Assembly: GCA_032718475.1 (NCBI GenBank) | Contig: JAUCBJ010005951.1 | Location: 1 to 33,179 of the forward strand | Direction of reading: 5' to 3' | Source of the DNA: Nemertoderma westbladi | Lineage: Eukaryota; Xenacoelomorpha; Nemertodermatida; Nemertodermatidae | DNA: 33,179 bases | Shown: positions 10,125-20,300 of the stretch, piece by piece | Layout of the letters: each line of letters starts with the position of its first letter | Position numbering within the stretch: position 1 is the stretch's first letter | Notes under the pieces: generated by a model | What the model saw: the letters and a program-made list of their open reading frames with translations, nothing else | Databases searched by the model: none | Told to the model about the DNA's origin: nothing | Position numbers and translations under genes: made by a program

Positions 10125-10560
10125 AACCCAATCCGCAAACACCAAAAAGTATCAATAGATATAGGGGTTGCTGTCTCTGTATCTTATAGACTCGAAACTC
10201 GCCCCCCTCCACTGAGTAGAAAGTTGAATGTACTGCAGCTAAGGAACGACAGTAGGCTACAACTAGCTACACAAAAATTAGTAACAGACTTTGACATAAA
10301 CGGCGCCACTGAGCTACTGACTAACGCTATAACCAACGCAACTACTTCTGAAAACTCTAGAACTAATGGAAGGTGTTGGTATGACAACGAATGTAAATAA
10401 ATGAAGCAACAACTTCAATCTGCTATGACCCGCCGTGAAAACTCTCCCACAGACACTGTGACATACTGGAACCTCCGCAGACAATACAAAAAACTTATTA
10501 AACAAAAACGGGAAGAGTTTGAATGAGCATCATATTAAGCTCATCGAACGCACGGAAATT
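10125..10560 (+). pseudogene. LINE endonuclease-RT linker, copy A
   Basis: Encodes the linker typical of LINE ORF2: RWYDNECK-like, then MKQQLQSAMTRR and TYWNLRRQYKKLIKQK. A TAA at 10398-10400 interrupts it and is shared with copy B (32872-32874). A TGA at 10524-10526 is private to A. Confidence 0.75.
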
Positions 10561-10655
10561 AAACCCTGGACCTTATTTGAAAAACCAAAACCTAGCATCG
10601 CCCCTATCAACCTTGCCACTTTGGAAAAACATTTCCAAAACCTGCTGGGTAACAA

Positions 10656-11740
10656 ATGGACATCCTGGAAATACCATCACCGACTGCTGCAGAACTCAAC
10701 AACGGAGCTTGGTACAATGATGATATAACTAGTGAGGAAGTACTAGCCAGTATAAATGATACCTGCAATAAAAAAGCCTGTGGAACTGATAAAATCTACT
10801 ACGAATCCATTAAAGGTGCTCTTCCATTCATCATAAACCTTATAACCCTTTCTATTCAACGTAACTATGTCTTAATACTGGGAGTATACCAACTACTTGG
10901 AAACAGAGTATCATAAAGGTGTTGTACAAGAATAAAGGTGCTATAACTGACCCGGAGAACTACAGAGGGATCGCTCTTCTCTGCGCTTTTCTAAAGATCC
11001 TCACGTCAACAATTAACAAGAGAGTCAGAAGATTTACAGGCCACTTAGTACCCCTAGAACAATTCGGTTTCCAAGTAGAAAAATCAACATGCCAAGCAGT
11101 ACGCCTACTTCTCAATGATATTTCAACAGCTCTCAACTCTGAAAATGCCAACGACCACATGCTATTTGTAGCTTTCATTGACTTTCGGAAAGCCTTCGAC
11201 TTTGTTAACCGAGGAATACTACTGTCTAAGATCACAGTTTTGGAATAAAAGGCAAATTATACAATCTAATAAGAGACATTCTAGTAAACAGCATCCAAAT
11301 ATATGATGGCCTACAACTATACAATGCTATACAACAGCTTCGTGGAGTCCTTCAAGGAGATTGTTTCAGCCCAACCTGCTTCTTAATTTTCATCACTGAC
11401 CGACCTAGCTACTGTTCTCCGACAAATAGCCGCCTCTCTCAAATTCTTATTCTTCGCTGACGACCTTGCCATATATTCGAAAAACCCACTGGATATCCAA
11501 CATGCCCTAGATGCATTACATGATTGCTGTAAAGCCAACAACATGGAAGTAAACTTGAAGAAAACCAAAATAATCAAATTTAGAAATGGAGGTAGACTTT
11601 CAATGATGGATAAATTCACCTTTGATGGAAATGATGTAAACATAGTAAATGAATATGAATATCTCGGAATTACTCTCCAACCAACATTTCGAAACTACAC
11701 CTTCTTTCAATCGAGACTGGCCTCAAAATATACCGAATGA
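10656..11740 (+). pseudogene. LINE reverse transcriptase, frameshifted, copy A
   Basis: Reverse transcriptase of a non-LTR element, in pieces. Block 1 (about 10690-10870) has SEEVLASINDTCNKKACGTD. Block 2 (10870-11248) has IIKVLYKNKG, PENYRGIALL, QFGFQ and VAFIDFRKAFDFVNR with the first catalytic Asp. A stop and frame change follow at 11248. QLRGVLQGDCFSP lies at 11337-11373. The active site FFADDLAIYS is at 11449-11478, followed by NMEVNLKKTK and YLGITL. At least three frame breaks separate these blocks, so no full enzyme is made. Confidence 0.9.
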
Positions 11741-11849
11741 AAATACAGCCAATGGTAACATATAGTCTTGAAGAAATTGGCCCATATCTTTCGCTACCCA
11801 ATCTCATAGACCTTGATAAAACAAATACCTGCCATATCAAACATATGTT

Positions 11850-12222
11850 AAGACTGCACATCAGCCTCCTCCACCCTCGCACTAAAACTGGTAGGTGAAA
11901 ACAGCTTATGCGATGACATTCTTACCAAACACCCGAACATTTTTTCAACGACAGTAACTGCTCAATACAGAACCCATCTGAGAGACAGAGAATCAAATTT
12001 CGGAGCCAACTACCCCATCCCTGGTCCAGCTTTTACATCTACAACATGGAAACGCATGGGACAGACATACAGACACACCATCACCAGATTCACCTCCCAC
12101 GGTTTTCACCACTTACTTTGCTCAAACAAGACTTCATTCCATATACTGACTCCTGACTGCTCCTGTACCTACTGTAAAAATCCATGCGAGGACCGCTACC
12201 ACGCACTATCATGCACAAAATA
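11850..12222 (+). pseudogene. LINE ORF2 C-terminal Cys/His region, copy A
   Basis: Readable frame containing TTWKRMGQTYRH, then CSCTYCKNPCEDRYHALSC at about 12160-12215. A C-terminal Cys/His cluster ending in D-x-x-H-x-L-x-C is common in LINE ORF2 proteins. The frame closes with a stop after SCTK. Confidence 0.65.
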
Positions 12223-12477
12223 ATACGAACGAATATGGAGAACCCATTGACGCAGTAACCAATAATTATGTAAACAAATCGGACAGCCCAAACTCAGACC
12301 CAGCTTTGAGTATTCACTCCCGGACTGAAGCTGTCCCAGACACCCCCCAATTATTTCAAAGTCAATCAGACTTTTACCTAATACTAAAGAAGCCTATCCC
12401 CACTGAACCATTATAGCTCATGGGATAAATTATGTAGGGCTATAACTATTCTGAAACAACTATTCAACTACAGATAT

Positions 12478-12951
12478 AGTACTAATAATAAACCTGTAGT
12501 AGGCTTGTCTCACACTGAAGTTGATAAATCTAATTTACAACTGTTACGACTTTCACAGAAACTTGAGAGACCTGAGGAATATCATCAACTCAGCGTCGAT
12601 CCTTTGACTTCATTGTCGGATAAATTCTCAGGTACTATGATTAATGGATTAATTCGTGTTGGAAGTCATCTCACCAACGCTCCTATTTCTAGAGACACTA
12701 CATTCCCAATATTAATATTCGATCCCGAGATTCAAACAAAGTTGATACACGACATCCACTATGGACTATATCACGCCGGGAGAGAACATATATTAAGTGA
12801 GATAGGGACGCATTACTGTTTTGTCGTCCCTCGTGCGGCTCTGGGCCGGACATTGCGGAGTTGTATACCTTGCCGGCAGACCAGTTTTTTGAGCATTTTG
12901 TGGCAGACCAGTGACGCAGTCAGAAGCGGCACCTCCAAAGAAAAGAGTTGA
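12478..12951 (+). pseudogene. BEL/Pao integrase zinc-binding fragment
   Basis: Matches the N-terminal part of BEL/Pao integrase: INGLIRVGSHLTNAPIS (family pattern GLLRVGGRL.NA), IHYGLYHAGREHILSEI with the His pair, and LRSCIPCRQ with the Cys pair. It is on the plus strand, opposite to the BEL/Pao pieces at 7990-8960, so it is either a second element or an inverted piece. The catalytic core does not follow; the frame ends in unrelated sequence at 12951. Confidence 0.85.
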
Positions 12952-14730
12952 CTACTATCACCCATCATTTAAACCAAAGGTACACTATTTCAATCGACCA
13001 ACCGGCTGCCCTTGTTTATTAGAACTGGCAAGGGAACGTTCTGGTAACTACGGGCAACAACGAGTTAGGCCAAGCAGTCTGACATACAAACTTGAGTAAC
13101 ATCTTGTAGAAGGTTACGATTGAGTATGTAATTATTTATTAGCCATTTATTATAGCGTAGGTATTAGTATTAGACTACGGTGTACAACGTAGCAATAAAA
13201 CATACTTATGTTAATCGTACGTTGCATATTCTGGACGCAGATACAGCAATTTAATTTAATAACAAATTATTTGAATTAAAATTTAAATAATTTAAAATAA
13301 GTGACTAATTACTAACGACAATACTCAATCGTGGAAGCGGATCTGTGTGGCGTTACCAGCATAGAAATATGCGAAAGATTTTAAAAAATTCTGTATTTAA
13401 TACAAATTAATAATAACAACCAAAATTAAAACATCCCAAATTAAATATCACTATAAATGATCAAATAACTATTACAGTAGTTACTAGTGTGAAATAAGTG
13501 TGAGAGCTGAGCGTTCTAATTTCTACATTTACCAACATGTCACCGAACAATTTGGATTAAATAACACCGAAACAACGTGTTTCTCTGAAAACACAAAATG
13601 GTGCCCGTATGTATAACTGTGAATTCAACCTTTTAGTACAGTTTGCATTACATAAACTCAACCTGTTATCATGGATACACAAAACAGTGACATTCTGGTA
13701 AATATTAAATAAGTCTTTTGAACCATATTTTGACTTTAATTTAAAATTAAAATACGTGAATGACCTTTAAATTAAGCTAAATGGTGTGAATAATAAATAT
13801 ATCGTGTGAGTTCGTGTGAAGCGTATACAATTGTCCAACCTTTCATTGATGCGAGGATTGTAGCAGACACATCTGGCTCCGGACCAGTCCCCCGTCTCCC
13901 TGGCTTGATGAGAGTTTAGCATATAGCCATGATACTTCGGTACCGCTGGTAGTTGCGAACTCGAGTCTCGCCGCTAAGGGATCGATCAGGGACTGTGTTG
14001 CGGCGTGTGGCTGTCTGGTTGAGGTGGTGACGTCCGCCTACCCCTGTTGCAATCATATATTCAAACTCGCACCTAGATATGTTGAAACAACCTCTTCCGA
14101 TAAACGAGGTTCTCGGGACAGTTTGCGGAGATGATGGATATGATGACGGCTGATCTCACTGGTGAATCTACCGAACTCACTCTCAGAGTATGTCGCCCCA
14201 TATAGATGTGTGGACGAAGAGCGGACGTAGCGTGGACGATTGAACGACGAACGCGAATCAGCTTATTTGGTCCAACCCGCGGTCCAGACTTTAAGGGGGG
14301 GGCTTTCAGTAAAAAACTTGTAAATTTTGAAAAATTACTTTTTAGTCGATTATTGTAGAGAATTTAATGCTCTTTCCGAAAACGAAAACTGTTTTCAAAT
14401 ATCTTTTTTTAGATTTTGAGTTATGACCGATTTGGTGCAGGCTACTTATTAAATTTAATGTAAAATTGTGTAAAATTTCAAATTCCAAACGAGGACGCCC
14501 TGTTCACAACCTTTCCTGCTTATCTTTCTGAAATATGACAGAGCACAGTAGGCGGGAAATTCAAATGGTACATTTTATCGTTAATATAAATTTGCTAACA
14601 AACTAATCATAACTGTATCTGTACTGCTATACTGTCTGACTGTGAATCCCAGTAGGCCTAACTACGATATTCGATTTTTCCTAACTTTATGTTTGTTCAA
14701 ATATTCATATTAGGCCTATACTAAATAAAT
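12952..14730. other. No confident gene; possible LTR end and primer binding site near 13600
   Basis: Mostly AT-rich. One plus frame (12911-13099) is open but unrecognised. TGGTGCCCGTATG at 13600-13612, after ...AAACACAAAA, could be a primer binding site behind an LTR end. A purine run of G at 14294-14302 resembles a polypurine tract. No matching LTR pair was found, so these are hints only. 13850-14280 is more GC-rich and unassigned. Confidence 0.3.
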
Positions 14731-15079
14731 AATTGTGAGAATATGCCACGGAGATCTGCCGTTTCAAGGGTTGCTTCTAAAAAAAGGGGAGAATCTAACC
14801 GATTCAGGTGATATTTGGATTCCGGTACCGGTATCACGGGAGCGGGGAACTCAGGCGAGGTTTACCAGGTTTACCATTCTGAATACAAACCGGGTGGTTA
14901 TTAACTTCTGTACTTTTTATATTTTTTATGCAACTTATTCGCTTTTCGCCCGTTTTTCACCCACTTCATCCAAACTGAGCACCACCACCATCATATGTTT
15001 CCCATAGCACCACCTGAACAACAGTTTACCAATCCCAAGGGGTTGAAACGAGTAATTAGTAGTTTCAATTTTGGAAAAT
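14731..15079. other. Unassigned; no gene recognised
   Basis: A 90-codon open frame (14735-15007) has no recognisable motif and looks like chance. Confidence 0.4.
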
Positions 15080-15148
15080 ATTATATATTATTATATATAT
15101 ATATATATTATTATATATATATTATATATATTATTATTATTATTATTA
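15080..15148. repeat. TA/TTA microsatellite
   Basis: Alternating TATATA and TTATTA runs. Confidence 0.9.
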
Positions 15149-15206
15149 AATAAATTACTTTCACTTTCAATTGCATTTTTCTCAGAATCCGATTTTTTAG
15201 GACTTG

Positions 15207-15508
15207 AAATGCTACTAGTCGGCTATGGTTCAGTCAAATTTTACGTTTTATGTCTCATTTTGAAGATAATCATGTTGCCTAAAAAACTTGTAGAACAGTT
15301 TTTTTAATATGTTCTATAAATAGTTTTTATTCGGTGTTTTTCATTAAAACAAACGTGAATTTTTGAAAAATGCACTATTTTGGTTATATTTTTTTAAAAA
15401 TAGTCTTTTTCAAAAAATTGTTCTACAAGTTTCGTAGGCAACATAATTACCTCCAAAATGAGTCTAAAAACGTGCATTTTGGATGAAAATTGGAGGAGGA
15501 GTAGCATT
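15207..15508. mobile_element. Fold-back element with about 100-bp imperfect inverted arms
   Basis: Left arm about 15207-15305 and right arm about 15408-15508 are inverted copies. Examples are GTTGCCTAAAAAACTTGTAG against CTACAAGTTTCGTAGGCAAC, and GTCTCATTTTG against CAAAATGAGTC. About 100 bp of AT-rich loop lies between. No coding capacity; probably a miniature transposon or its remnant. Confidence 0.7.
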
Positions 15509-15559
15509 TTTAGCGAAATTTGATATTACTCCACCCGCCGCTAGAGGGCTACAAAAAAA

Positions 15560-16719
15560 ATTTTTTTTTAGGCAAAATTTTTTCTCGCGCCCATCCCCAA
15601 CCTATTGGTATAGATTTAATTGGCTGGCCTTATGTATTTCTTATTTTATTGAACATCTAAAAATGTGTATACTGGAATATACTATAGAATATACTATATC
15701 TAGAAGAGCTGTGATATTTCATGCTCTTTAAAGCCAGACATTTCTATTTCAGCATGAATCTTTGCATTCTGGGCTCTAACTGCTGAAGACACCAGGTCTA
15801 TGGATTGAACACATACCAGGATTGTGCGCGGCATTCACACAACATTGCCTAAAATGCACACATAAGAAATGAGGTGTTATTCAACTGTTGCAATATCTCA
15901 GTGCAAGACCCAGCATCACTGAAGTTTGCCGGGCATTTTTACCAGGAGGATATACCTTTATATGACCTTGTGCTGTGACAACCCATTGGTGAGAATAGGT
16001 GAGGTGGACATTAAATGACTTTCCCCAACACCTGCTCAAGGACACCAGATTTGAGAACAGGGATGAACTGGGAAATTGAATAGCTGACCATGAGACATGC
16101 CGACACTGCAATGCTGGGTTGGCAGTACTGCAACTTATTGTACTGTTTTAGCATTTGGGTTATTTATTGTAATGCCATCAATGCATTGGCTGACATTATT
16201 GGTCAGCTGATTTATCCAGTCAGCAGTTCATATATTAGGCATTGTTGAGCTTCAGCAGATACATGTAAGCTTTATCATCTTTTGATATATTCACAATACT
16301 AATTAAAGATCCTTACCGCCACAGGTTTATAGAAATATATATATATATATGCAAATTGTTATGTTTGAGGGTTAATAAAAAATGTCAATAGTATAACTTG
16401 ATATTTACTTTGAGACATTTATCCCATATCTCATATTTTTTGCAAGACAAATGTCGACGAGATGTAGATGGAGGTGGAGATGTAAACGAAATGTCTGCCT
16501 CCAACCGACTCTATGAAATTATAAACTTTTTCATAGATTATTTCAAAGGTTGCAAATAGTTGCGATAAAGCGAAAAGTTGCAGATAGCACTTAAATATAT
16601 ATTTATACAAATAATTCTTTGATTGATTCATGATGCTTGGTACTAGGATGTTTGTTCATGAATACTGCCTCATAAACATATTCACACAGGTAACAAACCA
16701 TTGAGTTAAATTATTCATA
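15560..16719. other. Unassigned intergenic DNA
   Basis: No gene recognised. A minus-strand open frame at 15881-16111 has a protein-like stretch but no family I can name. A short TA run lies near 16337-16350. Confidence 0.4.
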
Positions 16720-16725
16720 TTTATT
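16720..16725 (-). terminator. Candidate polyadenylation signal of the sulfotransferase gene
   Basis: AATAAA on the minus strand, about 380 nt after the stop codon at 17103. The hexamer is common in AT-rich DNA, so this is a candidate only. Confidence 0.3.
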
Positions 16726-17102
16726 TAAGAAGCAAGTAAAGCAAACAGCCAGCCGAGGCTGAAGGCGACCGACCCCAAGGCTCCTCTTTCGATAGCTGCT
16801 ACCCGAAGTTAGGCATGGCACTACTCGTATACCAAGTTTTGCTCCCAGTAATTCAACTTGTACTCATTTTAATGACCCCAGTGGATAAAAAGCTGAGTAG
16901 ACCATGACCTATGCTCAAACCGACATCCAATAGATAATAGGGATAGAGCCAGTAAAATTAGATTAAAAAATTAACAATCAATTTGTGTGGTAATGAATGG
17001 GATTCAGATTTCACTAAATTCAAGAGAAAACAAATGATTCTGTAGTACTTGAAACACAATTCATTTAAGGGATTCAAAATATTGCACTTTATACACTCTC
17101 AT

Positions 17103-17312
17103 TTATCTAAGGGGCTGTCCTGTTGTTGCTTTTGGAATTGTTTGTTTTTCATATAACTTATATCGCTCGCCAGTTAGAGGTTTACCATCATCAGGCTTGA
17201 AATTTACCAACTCCATCGTGATCTGCTGTGGCCATGCAACAGCCCATTTACAATCATCATTTGTTTTTCCATAATCTGACAATCTCAGAGAATGACCATC
17301 TGTGCAATAATC
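17103..17312 (-). CDS. Gal3ST-like exon 5 and stop
   Basis: Acceptor ATTCTAG before 17312, phase 0. Encodes DYCTDGHSLRL and CKWAVAWPQQ, then a Lys-rich end and TAA at 17105-17103. The terminal part is less conserved in the family, so this exon rests on frame, splice site and the Cys/Trp pattern. Confidence 0.75.
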   Translation of the reverse strand, partial: DYCTDGHSLRLSDYGKTNDDCKWAVAWPQQITMELVNFKPDDGKPLTGERYKLYEKQTIPKATTGQPLR

Positions 17313-20300
17313 CTAGAATATGTTAAAAGTAATAAAATAGAGGCTAATTGAATCCACTTAATACATAAAGCGTTGTATCATAATTATATATTATGTATAA
17401 TAATAATTATTGTTCAATATACAATTGGTTCATGTAGGTGATTGTTTCTCTACTCCTACTAAACTACCAGATTTAGTACAGTAATAATTTTAATTAATTT
17501 ATAATCATCATCAATTCTAATAGAGGAGGGTTGTTCACTAACTACTACTACTAGATCGAGCAAGCTCAGACACTAGAAATGAGATCCTTCCAGGCTTCAT
17601 GTTCTTGATTTTCCATAGTTGTTGCAATTTCGTTTCTCTCAAGTCCAGTATCCCTTTCAAGTTGGTCTATATTTGTTATAGCCATTCGTCCTTGACTAAA
17701 GCACGACTACACTTTCCTTGTGTTGGTTGCTAGAAAAGTAGATCTGGTATGACGTCGTCTTTACATCTCCATCAGTGCCCACTGAATCTTAATCTGCGTT
17801 CATGGAGGGTGGTTGATACAGGTGGAATTGAACCATAGAGCTCAGTGTTTGTCATGTGTTGTCTCCAGCTGATGTTTAGGGCGGCCCTTAGTAGACTTGT
17901 GTAGCAACCATAAATTCGTTGTTCGCGTGATTTCGTCAGTCCTGGTCTCACCCCCATATAAAATTACACTTTCCACTATGGCTCAATAGAACTTAGTCTT
18001 CAGGTGCCTGGAGAGGTCTGAATTCCAGATAGTAAAATTTTTGGTAGAACTTCCTATGCCTTTGCTTTCCTAACTTCTATGTCTTTTGTGCTACTCTCAA
18101 TCCATGATCCAAGGTACTGGAAGTTCACCAACCTTCCTTAGTGATAAAATTATCAAAGGTAGTCAAGTTTCCATCAACATTAAAAGTTATAAATTCGGTC
18201 TTGGTAGCATTTATATGCAATCCAACCTCCTTGGCAGCCCTCTCAACTTTATTCAGTAGAAGCTGTGCATCTCCTAGCGTATTAGAGAGCAGGGCAATGT
18301 CATCCACAAAGTCAGTGTCTGTGACTATAGTTGCTGGAATTCCACTACTTCTGCGATCTTGTAGTGTAAATCCCAGATCTTCACACTTTGTGGCTGTCCT
18401 CATTGTGTAATGCAAATAGTAATGGAGCCAATGTGTCACCTTGCAGTATTTAATACTTGCAGTATATCAGCCAGGATTGAGGAGAACTCAGTTTCTCCAT
18501 CTAGTAGTAGTACTTGTACTTCTGGGTTACAATATAATAATTCAATGCCAGTGACAATAACTTCTGGTATTCCATAAGCTCTTCGTATTCCCAGCATTTT
18601 ACCTCTATGGATGGAGATGAATGCTTTCTTGAAGTTCACAAATGGCAGGACTGTGGGGAGATTCTTTGATTTAGTACCCTCAATCAGTCTCCATAGCGCA
18701 AGTTTATGAGCTATTATTGATCTATTTGGTCGAAATCCGTTTTGGCTCTTACACAGCAGTTTCTCTTGTGAGGTGAGGCGTAATGTGATATATAATTATT
18801 TTGATGAATATTTTGGCAGCTACACGCACTGCTATAAGCTACACATACTACTTACTATAAGCTGACAGATCCCACAATGATAGTTTATTGGTATACCAAA
18901 ATCTCCTTTCTTGGGGAGAGGCTTTAGTTGACTTTTCATCCAAATTGGCGGTGGCTTTTCCCCTTTCAGCATCCGGTTGCAAACATTCAATAATGTTCTG
19001 TTTAACACTCCTGTTTTCCACATATCTGAATGGATTTCATCTGATCAACTCGCTTTATGATTTGACATGGTTTGTCACGTATTTTCTTTGTAGGGCTGAC
19101 CTTGATATTTGGTGGCTTCCCAAGCAAGTTGATGTTGAGCTGTAGTGATATTTCCATTTCCCAACACGTTCTTCAGGACTATCAGCTTTGAGGTGTCCCT
19201 TAAAACAACATTTTCAAACAGGTACCTTACAGTTTGCCAGGTAAGTCTTTATTGTTGCTGTATGTGAGCAGTTGTTGTCAATTCTTCAATTTTGTTCTGT
19301 ATGTACTTCTCTTGGCTGATGTTGTAGGCCAACTTACGATCTTCCTTAGCTTTCTCAACCTTGCTGATGTTTTTTCTCAACCTTGCTGATGTTTTCAGTT
19401 GTTGGTTGTTCAGTTTTTACTTTGTAGGCTATCTTCTCTCTTACAGTTACAAGTAACAGTTACAGTTACAGTACAGTTAAAAGTTACAGTAACAAGTAAC
19501 AGTTACAAGAGTCTTGCCATGGCATATACATATACATACTGTTTTCGATTGGGTTTCTGGGAAATGTGCCTCTTGGTTGATTCAAGCAGCAAAAGTGATG
19601 CTGAGTCCAATGTAGACCTATACTACAAACCCAGATGCATTTTTTGAAGTAACTTAGTTATGTGGATACAACCTTTTGCACATAAATATTTGATATTGAA
19701 TACATAGCAGTTACCTGTTGCAGTTTTTGGTGTTCTCACTTGAATAGCAGTAATGGTACACCATACTGCCTGCTATGACTGCTTGCTTATGCTTAGACAG
19801 ATAGCTGGTGACTTTTTATATCTTATAGGAGGTTCTGCAGATATGTCTGTCACTGAGTATGCTGCTGAGGCATTGTAAGGTAATATAATATTAATTTCAA
19901 TATTGTTTGTTAGGCCTCAGTGTAAACAGCAGTAGTGTCATTTAGAATTATCACATAAAAACAACTTGTGGATGTGTTCATAATATATTACAATATATAG
20001 TTTTGTAATGATAAGATCATAAGATAATTCTCGACAAACCGTTTCCGCTTTCAGGGAAGAGTTTTAATTGGGGGATCACACTCATTTAAAAAAAATTAAA
20101 TAATTGTCAGTCAGTAGGTAGGCTGAGTTTTTCCGTTAGCATAGTCTCCGTAGAAGGCTGTAAGGTCGAAGTAGAAGGCTTTTGTCTCCTATTTAATTTA
20201 ATTACTTATCCATTATATGTACAGTTACAGTACACAGAAGCCACAATTTACCTGAATTAACTGATTCATCTGGGATATCATTTTTTTCTCAACCTGAAGT

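Larger units (their letters stand above)
9123..12420 (+). mobile_element. Decayed non-LTR retrotransposon (LINE), copy A
   Basis: Plus-strand order: ORF1-like segment, 30-bp minisatellite, endonuclease-RT linker, RT, C-terminal Cys/His region. The endonuclease itself is missing but present in copy B. Several stops and frameshifts make it a dead copy. The clade could not be assigned by eye. The right limit near 12420 is approximate. Confidence 0.8.

Noticed and set aside
9853-10138. Minus-strand open frames with YWAPGRRPV and LLGTREATS repeats
   Set aside because: They are antisense readings of the 30-bp minisatellite; a repeat unit divisible by three keeps many frames open.
13940-13990. tRNA- or SINE-like B box near CGAACTCGAGTCTCGCC
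   Set aside because: No matching A box at the right distance and no cloverleaf could be drawn.
14280-14305. G-rich run as polypurine tract of a plus-strand retroelement
   Set aside because: No LTR start (TG) follows it and no matching LTR was found.
15881-16111. Minus-strand 76-codon frame with a protein-like stretch
   Set aside because: No domain recognised, no splice context and no neighbour supporting it.
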